Counted from the stretch's first letter, positions 1-6,227 are shown. The stretch is 6,940 bases of DNA from Gemmatimonas phototrophica (GCA_945870175.1 CAMBRJ010000162.1:1-6940); one strand, 5' to 3'. Translations and numbers: made by a program. Notes: generated by a model from the sequence alone, not told the origin.

Positions 1-861
1 GGCTACACCACCGTGGCCGACAACGTCGGCTCGCTGCGTAACCGCGGTGTCGACCTGCAGCTGCAGACGGTGAATATCCGTCGTCCCGGCACCAACGGGT
101 TCGAGTGGACCAGTGACATCAACATCACCTGGAACCGCAACCTCATCACCGCGCTCTCCGACGGACAGCCGGTGAACTCCACCACCTCGGGACGCCTCAC
201 GAGCGTGGCCATGGTGGGCAAGCCCGTTGGCACGTTCTTCGTCTATGACTTTCTCAAGGTGGACCCAGCCACCGGGAACGCCGTCTATCGCCGCGCCGAC
301 GGCGGGGAAACGACGACCCCAGTCACCGCGGACCTCTCCACCGCCGTGGGCAGCGCACAGCCCGACTACTTCGGCGGCTTGACCAACGCCATGCGCTGGA
401 AAGGTCTCGACGTCCGGACGTTCCTCCAATTCACGCAGGGGAACGAACTCCTCAACATGAATCGTCTCTTCGCCGATGACGGCGGAAACTCCTCCGACAA
501 CAAGTTCGGCAACGTGCGCAATCGCTGGCGGAAGCCTGGCGACATCACCAACCAGCCCCGTATGGGCAGCACCGGTGGCGCCCGCTTCATGTCCGACCGC
601 TTCATCGAGGACGGCTCCTTCGTGCGCCTGCAGGAGGTCTCCCTCGGGTGGCGCCTCCCGGCGTCGCTCGCGAAGCAGATGCGGGCCGACAATGCCCGCC
701 TGTACGTGAGCGGACGCAACCTCGCCACGTGGACCAACTACACGGGCTACAACCCCGACGTCAACTCGGCCGGCACCAACGCGAATCTCTCGTTGGGCGT
801 CGACTTCTACGCGTACCCCCTGGCCCGCACCTGGACCGTGGGCATCAACGCCGGATGGTGA
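1..861 (+). CDS. SusC/RagA-family TonB-dependent outer membrane receptor, C-terminal part (5' end outside window)
   Basis: The frame is open from base 1 and ends at TGA 859-861, giving the last 286 residues of a protein that in this family is usually about 1000 residues. What is seen is the end of the beta-barrel: GVDLQLQT, the stretch GTFFVYDFLKVDPATGNAVY, then AQPDYFGGLTNAMRWKGLDV, NRWRKPGDITNQPR, SDRFIEDGSFVRLQEVSLGW and LYVSGRNLATWTNYTGYNPD. These match the conserved order at the C-terminus of SusC/RagA receptors, which form the pore through which a SusD-capped ligand is imported using TonB energy. The chain ends ..TVGINAGW, an aromatic final residue as expected for barrel insertion by BAM, although Trp rather than the usual Phe. 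The plug domain, TonB box and any carboxypeptidase-like N-domain lie upstream and cannot be judged. An internal GTG at position 13 is not the real start. The substrate cannot be read from this part. The SusD gene directly downstream supports the call and suggests co-transcription. Confidence 0.95.
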   Translation, partial: GYTTVADNVGSLRNRGVDLQLQTVNIRRPGTNGFEWTSDINITWNRNLITALSDGQPVNSTTSGRLTSVAMVGKPVGTFFVYDFLKVDPATGNAVYRRADGGETTTPVTADLSTAVGSAQPDYFGGLTNAMRWKGLDVRTFLQFTQGNELLNMNRLFADDGGNSSDNKFGNVRNRWRKPGDITNQPRMGSTGGARFMSDRFIEDGSFVRLQEVSLGWRLPASLAKQMRADNARLYVSGRNLATWTNYTGYNPDVNSAGTNANLSLGVDFYAYPLARTWTVGINAGW

Positions 862-863
862 TC

Positions 864-2249
864 ATGACTTTCCTCAAGAGCCGCACCCGCTCGCTCGCGC
901 GCCTCGTCGCGCTAGCCGCCTTGGCTGCCACTGCTGCCTGCGACAGTATCCTGCAGACGGAGCCCGTCACGTCGCTCCCGCAGGACCAGATGATTCAGGA
1001 CGCCGCCACGGCGACCGCCTCCCTCAACGGCGCCTACGACGCGTTGCAGAGCGGCAACTACTACGGTCTCTCGGCGCTGCTGGTGGGCGATCTCGCCGCC
1101 GACAACGCCGTGTGGTCGGGCACCTTCCAGTACCTCGGGGAGATGCAGTCCAACCGGATGCAGGCCGATAACTCGGAGGTCTCCGGCTTCTGGACCGCGA
1201 TTTACTCCAGCGTCAACCGGGCCAACCTGCTCATTGGTGTGATCCCCACGGTCACCACCATTCCTGAGGCGACCCGCGCCGACGTCATGGGACAGGCGTA
1301 CTTCATTCGCGCGCTCGGCTTCCACAACCTGGTCAAGTACTGGGGGCCGGTCCCCATTCCCACCAAGGTCACCATCGGTCCCGACGAGTCGAAGGCCTAC
1401 GTGCGGACGCCGGTGAACGACGTGTATACGCAGATCCTGAAGGACCTCGACAGCGCGCAGGCGCTCACCCGCAATACCACCAATACCCGCTACGCCACGC
1501 CGGTGGCCGCGCGCGCGCTCCGCGCCCGCGTGCTCTTCTACCGTGCGGGGCTCACGGGGAACGCCAACAGCCAAGCCGATTACCAGGCCGCGCTGGATGC
1601 CGCCAATTCGGTGCTGACGGGGCGTGACACACTCGTGGTGGCGTACGCCGATCTGTTCACGGTGCTGGGGAGCAACACCACCGAGGATATCTTCCGCGTC
1701 GCCTTCAATACCACGGAAACCAATGGGCTCAGCAACTACTACCTCTCGGTGGGGCGCGCTGAAGTGGCGCCCAGCGCCGGGCTCGACGCGGCGTACACCG
1801 CGGGCGATCTCCGCAAGACGGTGAGCGTTCGACCCAGCGGCGTTGCCGCCCGCCCGCTCAACGGCACCAAGTGGTCGGCCCGCCCGGGCACAGAGCACGT
1901 GCACGTCATCCGCCTCGCTGAAGTGGTCCTCATCAAGGCCGAAGCGCTGGCGCGACTCAATCGCCTCCCCGAAGCCGTGGCGCAGTACAACAAGGTGCGT
2001 GTCCGCGCCGGTTTGGCGCGGCACACCTTGGGGGATCAGGTCACCACCCAGGCGAACGTGATCAGCCAGATCGAACTGGAGCGCCGCCTCGAGCTCGCGC
2101 TTGAAGGGGACCGCTGGCCCGACCTTATCCGGCTCGGAAGGGTGGTCCAGGTGAAGGGGATTCAGGACCGGCTGGGACAGTTGCTCTTCCCCATTCCCCT
2201 CCGCGACGTGCGAGTCTCACCGCTGCTGGGGCAGAACACGGGGTACTGA
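864..2249 (+). CDS. SusD/RagB-family outer membrane nutrient-binding lipoprotein
   Basis: This is the surface lipoprotein partner of the SusC receptor; in this family it binds the ligand and acts as a lid over the SusC pore. It encodes 461 residues, a little short but within the usual 450-600. Residues 1-25 are a lipoprotein signal (basic n-region KSRTRSLAR, then LVALAALAATAA) ending at C26, the presumed lipidated cysteine. Family marks are the helical TPR-like parts (SLNGAYDALQ near 53, GQAYFIRALGFHNLVKYWG near 143-161, ARALRARVLFYRAGL near 216-230), the C-terminal block HVIRLAEVVLIKAEALARLN (347-366), YNKVRVRAGL, ERRLELALEGDRWPDLIRLG (406-425), and the ending LFPIPLRDVRVSPLLGQNTGY. The start is chosen at ATG 864, 2 nt after the SusC stop, because it gives a compact signal peptide. 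An in-frame ATG at 855 overlapping the SusC stop would add three residues (MVI). No strong Shine-Dalgarno precedes either, so translational coupling to the SusC gene is likely. The frame runs further upstream only as an overlap with SusC. The function is family-based and the ligand is unknown. Confidence 0.93.
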   Translation: MTFLKSRTRSLARLVALAALAATAACDSILQTEPVTSLPQDQMIQDAATATASLNGAYDALQSGNYYGLSALLVGDLAADNAVWSGTFQYLGEMQSNRMQADNSEVSGFWTAIYSSVNRANLLIGVIPTVTTIPEATRADVMGQAYFIRALGFHNLVKYWGPVPIPTKVTIGPDESKAYVRTPVNDVYTQILKDLDSAQALTRNTTNTRYATPVAARALRARVLFYRAGLTGNANSQADYQAALDAANSVLTGRDTLVVAYADLFTVLGSNTTEDIFRVAFNTTETNGLSNYYLSVGRAEVAPSAGLDAAYTAGDLRKTVSVRPSGVAARPLNGTKWSARPGTEHVHVIRLAEVVLIKAEALARLNRLPEAVAQYNKVRVRAGLARHTLGDQVTTQANVISQIELERRLELALEGDRWPDLIRLGRVVQVKGIQDRLGQLLFPIPLRDVRVSPLLGQNTGY

Positions 2250-2274
2250 CCGGCTCGCGGCACGAGCGACAACG

Positions 2275-2318
2275 CGTGGGGGGAGAGAATCGGCGGGCGC
2301 TGGTTCTCTCCCCCCACG
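2275..2318. terminator. Strong hairpin between convergent genes, likely bidirectional terminator
   Basis: The left arm CGTGGGGGGAGAGAA (2275-2289) and right arm TTCTCTCCCCCCACG (2304-2318) are perfect 15-bp complements around a 14-nt loop. One G-T wobble and one more C-G pair can extend the stem to 2273-2320. It begins 25 nt after the SusD stop and lies between two genes that converge, where a hairpin read from either strand would stop both transcripts. There is no T-run after the right arm on either strand, so it is not a canonical intrinsic terminator. It could instead be an mRNA 3'-end stabiliser. Confidence 0.7.
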
Positions 2319-2330
2319 TGCATCCACCCG

Positions 2331-2352
2331 ATTCGTGGCCGCGGCCACGAAT
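2331..2352 (-). terminator. 22-bp perfect palindrome just downstream of the amidohydrolase stop
   Basis: The arm ATTCGTGGCCG (2331-2341) is followed without spacer by its exact reverse complement, giving a perfect 22-bp palindrome centred on CCGCGG. It starts 6 nt beyond the stop codon of the minus-strand amidohydrolase gene, so in that mRNA it would fold as a stem of about 9 bp with a CGCG loop. This position favours a role in ending or protecting the transcript. No T-run follows. A dimeric protein binding site is an alternative, since perfect dyads without a loop are also typical of operators, but the location at a gene end makes that less likely. Confidence 0.55.
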
Positions 2353-2358
2353 GCGTTG

Positions 2359-3909
2359 CTACTTCCGCGACAGCACGCGCCCCGGGCGCGCATCCGTGAC
2401 CGCTGTGCCCGTCCACACCAGCGCGCCGTTCACCCACACGCGCTGAATTCCGGTGGACAGCGCGCGCGGCTGCGCAAAGGTGGCGCGGTCGATCACGGTG
2501 GCCGCGTCGAAGAGCACGAGATCGGCCTTCATCCCCGGCTTCACCGTGCCGCGGTCGCGCAGCCCCAATCGCGCCGCCGGCATACCGGACATCTTGTGAA
2601 TAGCCTCGGGAAGGGTCATCCACTGCTGTTTACGCACCAACTGCCCCAGCACGCGCGGAAAGGTGCCGGCGCCGCGCGGGTGATTGTTGGCAATACCGCC
2701 GTCGCTGGCCACCATGACCCACGGCTGCCGGTAAAATGTGCGCAGGTCTGCCTCGGTCATCGCGTGGCCAATCATCCCGGATTCCTTGTCGCCCTGGAAG
2801 CGGACATAGGCCTCGATGTCGCTGACCGCGAGCAGACGCGCCGCCTCGTCGAGCCGCTTGCCGATAAACTCGGGATGCGCGCCCCAGCGAGTGATCTGCA
2901 CGTTCTTCGCGCCGCCGATATCATCCAGCCCGCGCCGCACGCTGGCCGAGTCGGTGTATCGCTTGTTGGGAATGAGCACGCGCGGCGTGGACTGCCACGC
3001 GAGGTACGGATACGCATCGGCGGTCACATCCACGCCGCGCTGCCGGGCCGCTTCCACCATGGCCACCGCCTGGTTGGCCTGCCCCCACACGCCCACGGTG
3101 CCCAGTTTGATGTGCGTGATCTGCACGGGCACCTTGCCCTGCTCGCCAATGGTGATGGCTTCACGAATGGCGTCCATGGCCAGATCGGCCTCGTCGCGGA
3201 TATGCGAGATGTAGATGCCGCCTCTGGCGCCCGCGGCGCGCGCCATGGTGACCACTTCGTCGGTGGCCGAGTAGCTCCCCACCTCGTACTCCAGCCCCGA
3301 GCTGAGGCCAAAGGCGCCCTCGTTCATCGCTTGCGTGACCAACGCGGCCATACGGACCACCTCGTCGGCGGTGGCCTGGCGCTTGTAGTCGTAGCCAATG
3401 ACCTCGCGGCGGATCGTGGCGTGCCCCACGAACGTGACCACGTTCACCGTGGGAGGCTTGGTGCGCAGGCGCTGCAGGTACTCGCCCACGGGCCACGGTG
3501 AACTGCCGTCCGGCCCTACCGCCATGGTGGTGATGCCCTGCGAGACCTGCGAGACCGCGGTGGGTTCGACCTCCACCCCCGACGACGAGTGATTGTGGGT
3601 GTCAATGAAGCCGGGGGCGAGCACCATACCGGTGCCGTCGATGACCGGCTCGCCCGGGCGCGGAGTGATGGCGCCCACGGCCGCAATGGAGTCTCCCTGC
3701 ACCCGCACGCTGGCGGCGCGCAGTGGGGCACCGGTGCCGTCGGCAATGCGCGCCCCGGTAATGACGAAGGAGGCGGGCTGGCGCCGCGGCGGTGCCGGAG
3801 GCTGGCGTTTGGGCTGGCCGACCATGCCGGCGGGAGCCAGTGTCAGTAGCAGGGCGGCGCCGAAGGTCGCGCCGCGGGAGACAAGCAGGGTGCGCAGAGG
3901 ATAGGTCAT
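2359..3909 (-). CDS. Exported N-acyl-D-amino-acid deacylase-like amidohydrolase (D-aminoacylase family)
   Basis: From ATG 3909 the product has 516 residues, close to the family's usual 480-550. Residues 1-27 look like a Sec signal (MTYPLRTLLVSRG, then a hydrophobic FGAALLLTLAPA, with a possible cut after A27), followed by a Pro/Arg-rich linker. The rest is an amidohydrolase-superfamily metal hydrolase: an N-terminal beta-strand domain (FVITGARIADGTG), the metal motif GFIDTHNH (H105, H107), YISHIRDE (H236), ITHIKLGT (H266), MVASDGG (catalytic-type D403), the D-aminoacylase signature HPRGAGTFPRVLG (410-422), and KMSGMPAARLGLRDRGTVKPGMKADLVLFD near the end. Members cleave N-acyl-D-amino acids to carboxylate plus D-amino acid. 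The family's zinc-ligand Cys is replaced here by D134, and the protein contains no cysteine, so true substrate and activity are uncertain. Start choice: in-frame ATGs at 3939 and 3948 would lengthen the n-region by 10 or 13 residues, and none of the three has a convincing Shine-Dalgarno. It converges on the SusD gene and diverges from the peptidase gene. Confidence 0.88.
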   Translation of the reverse strand: MTYPLRTLLVSRGATFGAALLLTLAPAGMVGQPKRQPPAPPRRQPASFVITGARIADGTGAPLRAASVRVQGDSIAAVGAITPRPGEPVIDGTGMVLAPGFIDTHNHSSSGVEVEPTAVSQVSQGITTMAVGPDGSSPWPVGEYLQRLRTKPPTVNVVTFVGHATIRREVIGYDYKRQATADEVVRMAALVTQAMNEGAFGLSSGLEYEVGSYSATDEVVTMARAAGARGGIYISHIRDEADLAMDAIREAITIGEQGKVPVQITHIKLGTVGVWGQANQAVAMVEAARQRGVDVTADAYPYLAWQSTPRVLIPNKRYTDSASVRRGLDDIGGAKNVQITRWGAHPEFIGKRLDEAARLLAVSDIEAYVRFQGDKESGMIGHAMTEADLRTFYRQPWVMVASDGGIANNHPRGAGTFPRVLGQLVRKQQWMTLPEAIHKMSGMPAARLGLRDRGTVKPGMKADLVLFDAATVIDRATFAQPRALSTGIQRVWVNGALVWTGTAVTDARPGRVLSRK

Positions 3910-3999
3910 GAAATTGGGAGAGAGCGTTCGCCCTACCATACGGTTCATCGCCCCCGTGCACCACCACCTCGCCGCACTACAGCGATCAGGCGGCCAGGT

Positions 4000-4029
4000 T
4001 TGCTCGCGGCCAGCTCAAGCCCGTGTACT
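4000..4029 (+). promoter_or_regulatory. Possible sigma70-type promoter for the M28 peptidase gene
   Basis: TTGCTC (4000-4005; 3 of 6 to TTGACA) and TGTACT (4024-4029; 4 of 6 to TATAAT) are spaced 18 bp apart. A transcript would begin near 4036 and leave a leader of about 50 nt carrying the AGGA ribosome site at 4076. Chance matches of this quality are common, so this is only the best candidate seen. Confidence 0.2.
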
Positions 4030-4075
4030 TTCTTGATGCGGACATAGCCGCGCACACTCTTCGCTCCTACCGGCC

Positions 4076-4079
4076 AGGA
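4076..4079 (+). promoter_or_regulatory. Ribosome binding site of the M28 peptidase gene
   Basis: AGGA lies 5 nt before ATG 4085 (CCAGGACCCTG then ATG). It supports this ATG as the start, which also gives a complete signal peptide directly at the N-terminus. Confidence 0.55.
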
Positions 4080-4084
4080 CCCTG

Positions 4085-5641
4085 ATGTTCTCAATCCGAA
4101 TCGTGCGGCTCGCGGCCCTCGCCGCGACGCTCGCCCCCGGGCTCACGCTGTCAGCGCAAGCCAACGCCAAGGGCAAGACCACCGCGAACGCGGCCGTGCC
4201 GCTGGCGATGTCCGCCATCAAGCGCACCGATCTCGAGCGGGATCTCTACGCGATGGCCGGTGACGGCATGCGCGGTCGTGAAGCGGGCACGCCCGATGAA
4301 ATGCGCGCGTCCATTTGGGTCGCCGAGCAGATGCGCCAAATCGGCGTGAAGCCGATGGGTGAGGACCAGAGCTACTTCCAGTGGTTCAACATGGTGCGCA
4401 CGCGCGTCTCCACCGTGTCCACCACCGGTGCCCTCGGTGATAAGGCACTCGTGGTCTGGAAGGATTTTGTGCCACTGGGTTCGGCCAACGCCGATGTCAG
4501 CGCCCCGATCGTGTGGCTCGGCACCGGTGCGGACTCCACCATCGACGTGCGTGGCAAGATCGCTGCCCTGCAGATCACGACGCCGCCGGCCGCGTCGGTT
4601 CGCACCACCACTAATTCGGCCGAAGTGCGGTACGCCAACGCGGCGATCGCCGCCGCGACGCAGCGCGTCCAGCGGCGCGGTGCCGTGGCCATCCTCCTCG
4701 TGGCCGACTCCATCACCGACGTCGCGTTCGACGGACTCGGCGTGCTGCGCGAGCGCGGCACGTACGACGTCGACGGCGGCGCGCCTCGCTTCGCCGGTCA
4801 GGCCACACAGGCCGCCCGTCCGCAGTCCGCGCGCAGCGCGCCCACGCCGTCGTTCCTCGTGCGTGGGTCGATGGCGGCCGCGCTCAAAGCCGGTGCCACC
4901 GCCGAGATGCACGTGCGCGTCGAACACTTCATGACGCCATCCAGCAACATCATCGGCGTCGTGCGCGGCACCGATCCCAAGCTGCGCGACGAATACGTGC
5001 TGTATAGCTCGCACCAGGACCACGACGGCGTGCGCTATGTCATCGCGGGTGATTCCGTGTGGGCTGGTGCCGACGACAATGGCACCGTCAGCGTCGCGCT
5101 CCTCGCGATCGCCCGCGCCTTCGTGAAGCAGCCCGGCAAGCGTTCGGTACTCTTCGTGTATCACGGCGCCGAAGAGCGGGGCCTGCTCGGTTCGCGCTAT
5201 CATGCCGCGCATCCGGTCGTACCCCTGCAGAACATCGTGGCCGTTCTCAACGGCGATATGATCGGCCGCAATAACCCCGATTCAGCCAGCTTGCTCGGCA
5301 TCCAGCCGCCGCATCGCAATTCCACGGAACTGGTCGACATGGCGCTGCGAGCCAACACCCTCACGGGTGCCTTCAAGCTCGATTCAATCTGGGATCGGCC
5401 CACGCATCCGGAAGGATGGTATTTCCGCAGTGATCATGTGCCGTACGCGCGGCTCAACGTGCCCGCCGTCATGTACTCCACGAACCTGCATCCCGACTAT
5501 CACACGCCGCGCGACAAGCCGTCGGCCATCGACTATCCGAAGCTCACCCGTATGACGCAGTGGATGTACCTCACTGGCTGGTATGTGGCGACGACACCGA
5601 AGCGCCCCGCCATCGATCCGGGATTCAAGCTCGAGCGCTAG
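4085..5641 (+). CDS. Exported M28-family zinc aminopeptidase with PA-like insert
   Basis: The 518-residue product removes N-terminal residues from peptides with a two-zinc centre, by family knowledge. Residues 1-26 form a Sec signal (MFSIRIVR, then LAALAATLAPGLTLSAQA, probable cut after AQA). Residues 45-105 resemble the N-terminal lead-in of secreted M28 enzymes (GDGMRGREAGTPDEMRASIWVAEQM). About 140-270 holds a protease-associated (PA) type insert (VRGKIAALQI, then RGAVAILLVAD). The catalytic domain follows with all expected ligands: H310 in YSSHQDH, bridging D330 in GADDNGT, catalytic E363 and ligand E364 in YHGAEERGLLGS, D391 in LNGDMIGRN, and H473 in DYHTPRDKP. The SDHVPYA segment near 449-455 is also typical. 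The motif set is intact, so it should be active. The Ala-Pro-Thr rich stretch around 240-256 looks like a loop. It is transcribed away from the amidohydrolase, and the next gene starts 123 bp downstream. The exact peptide preference is not readable, and N-acetyl or dipeptide substrates are possible in this broad family. Confidence 0.93.
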   Translation: MFSIRIVRLAALAATLAPGLTLSAQANAKGKTTANAAVPLAMSAIKRTDLERDLYAMAGDGMRGREAGTPDEMRASIWVAEQMRQIGVKPMGEDQSYFQWFNMVRTRVSTVSTTGALGDKALVVWKDFVPLGSANADVSAPIVWLGTGADSTIDVRGKIAALQITTPPAASVRTTTNSAEVRYANAAIAAATQRVQRRGAVAILLVADSITDVAFDGLGVLRERGTYDVDGGAPRFAGQATQAARPQSARSAPTPSFLVRGSMAAALKAGATAEMHVRVEHFMTPSSNIIGVVRGTDPKLRDEYVLYSSHQDHDGVRYVIAGDSVWAGADDNGTVSVALLAIARAFVKQPGKRSVLFVYHGAEERGLLGSRYHAAHPVVPLQNIVAVLNGDMIGRNNPDSASLLGIQPPHRNSTELVDMALRANTLTGAFKLDSIWDRPTHPEGWYFRSDHVPYARLNVPAVMYSTNLHPDYHTPRDKPSAIDYPKLTRMTQWMYLTGWYVATTPKRPAIDPGFKLER

Positions 5642-5751
5642 GACCGCCGTGATCCATCGGTGATAGGGTGGGGGACCGGTTTGCGTTCTCCCTTCTCGCG
5701 CTCCAATTTTCACTTGTACGCCTCGGCATCGGTCCGGGGCGTCACCTACCT

Positions 5752-5757
5752 AGGAGG
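5752..5757 (+). promoter_or_regulatory. Consensus Shine-Dalgarno AGGAGG fixing the start of the small secreted protein
   Basis: AGGAGG is followed 7 nt later by ATG 5765, ideal spacing. The frame is open further upstream to an ATG at 5660, and an out-of-frame ATG lies at 5758 directly against the site, but only 5765 pairs correct spacing with a signal peptide at the N-terminus. It is the only full consensus ribosome site in the window and hints at high translation of this gene. Confidence 0.85.
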
Positions 5758-5764
5758 ATGTGCG

Positions 5765-6172
5765 ATGCAGGCATTCGTGCGCCGCATGCTGGCCCCGGTG
5801 TTGACCATCACCGCGCTGTCGTTAACCGCAACCATCGCCAGCGCGATTACGGGACAGGCGAAACCCCAGCTGTCCATCGAAGCCGAGCGGTCGCCGCAGG
5901 GCGCTCGCATTACCTTCAAGGGTAAGAACTGGCCGGCCGCCGCTCGCATAAAGCTCACCGCCACGCGGGCGCCGGCTTCGACGAAGCCGCAAGATTTCGG
6001 GATCATCGATGCCGACAGCACGGGGACGTTCACCGTGCGCAAGGTGGCCATCTGCACCACGCAGAACCAGGAAGACGGAGCGCTTGAGACCGTCACCTTC
6101 ACCGCCGCTGATTCGGCGACCGGTGTCAAGGCCACGGCGACCACCCGCGGAAACGCGTGGGTCTGCCAGTAA
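5765..6172 (+). CDS. Small secreted protein of unknown function, probable beta-sandwich
   Basis: I do not recognise the family. The product has 135 residues. Residues 1-27 are a clear Sec signal (MQAFVRRMLA, then VLTITALSLTATIASA, cut after ASA), leaving about 108 residues. The mature part alternates short hydrophobic and polar stretches as in beta strands: PQLSIEAERSPQGARITFKGKNWPAAARIKLTATRAP, then GIIDADSTGTFTVRKVAICTT, then LETVTFTAADSATGVKATATT. The GKNWPAAARIKL turn and the DADSTGTFTV strand recall IPT/TIG-like or other Ig-like domains that follow secreted enzymes, but this is only a resemblance. There are two cysteines, C97 and C134 (next to last residue), which could form a disulfide that pins the C-terminal end in the periplasm. 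There is no lipobox, no transmembrane segment after the signal and no catalytic motif. It sits 123 bp after the M28 peptidase on the same strand, with its own excellent ribosome site, and is followed by a strong hairpin. Whether it is co-transcribed with the peptidase is open; I see no hairpin between them. Confidence 0.85.
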   Translation: MQAFVRRMLAPVLTITALSLTATIASAITGQAKPQLSIEAERSPQGARITFKGKNWPAAARIKLTATRAPASTKPQDFGIIDADSTGTFTVRKVAICTTQNQEDGALETVTFTAADSATGVKATATTRGNAWVCQ

Positions 6173-6196
6173 GTTCAATCGCTATCCACGCATGTC

Positions 6197-6227
6197 TCGC
6201 GGTGTTGCCCCACGGGCAACACCGCGA
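6197..6227 (+). terminator. Hairpin terminator candidate after the small secreted protein gene
   Basis: TCGCGGTGTTGCCC (6197-6210) and GGGCAACACCGCGA (6214-6227) are perfect 14-bp complements around a 3-nt loop CAC. It lies 24 nt after the stop codon at 6172 and 40 nt before the next start. The stem is very stable, but what follows (TCGTGTCTCCG) has no T-run, so it is either a non-canonical terminator or an mRNA 3' stabiliser. Read-through would carry the hairpin into the leader of the ATP-grasp gene. Confidence 0.65.

Larger units (their letters stand above)
3910..4084. promoter_or_regulatory. Divergent upstream region shared by the amidohydrolase and M28 peptidase genes
   Basis: This 175-bp stretch has no credible gene and separates two genes transcribed away from each other, so promoters for both must lie in it or just inside it (136 bp if the amidohydrolase starts at 3948). 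On the plus strand a loose sigma70-like pair is TTGCTC (4000-4005), an 18-bp spacer and TGTACT (4024-4029), about 55 bp ahead of the peptidase ATG. On the minus strand TATGGT (3940-3935) is a possible -10 with no good -35. The short string CGGCCAG occurs three times (3991, 4007, 4071), which is not remarkable in GC-rich DNA. The region assignment is firm and the individual boxes are weak. Confidence 0.5.

Noticed and set aside
648..863. N-terminal extension of the SusD protein into the SusC gene
   Set aside because: The 72 extra residues are an out-of-frame reading of the SusC barrel end and would bury the lipoprotein signal.
1471..1491. Short direct repeat AATACC-ACC-AATACC within the SusD gene
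   Set aside because: It encodes an Asn/Thr stretch (RNTTNTR). It is too short and too simple to be more than coding-sequence chance.
912..2024. Long minus-strand reading frame (370 codons) inside the SusD gene
   Set aside because: It is a mirror of a GC-rich gene: composition is rich in Arg, Gly, His and Val with no recognisable domain, while the plus strand encodes a clear SusD protein.
2335..3501. Plus-strand reading frame of 388 codons opposite the amidohydrolase gene
   Set aside because: The translation is His/Arg/Ala-rich without family motifs, and the minus strand carries all D-aminoacylase signatures over the same bases.
3991..4078. Three copies of CGGCCAG in the divergent promoter region as possible operator repeats
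   Set aside because: Seven GC-rich bases at irregular spacing are expected by chance at this composition.
4151..5212. Minus-strand reading frame of 353 codons inside the M28 peptidase gene
   Set aside because: It is a codon-position shadow in high-GC DNA with no motif, overlapping the fully supported zinc-ligand set of the peptidase.
5660..5764. N-terminal extension of the small secreted protein from an upstream ATG at 5660
   Set aside because: No ribosome site precedes 5660. The consensus AGGAGG at 5752 lies inside the extension, and starting at 5765 puts the signal peptide at the N-terminus.
5642..5764. Possible terminator or promoter between the peptidase and the small secreted protein
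   Set aside because: I found only a wobble-containing stem of about 5 bp and no convincing -35/-10 pair, so nothing here can be supported apart from the ribosome site at its end.
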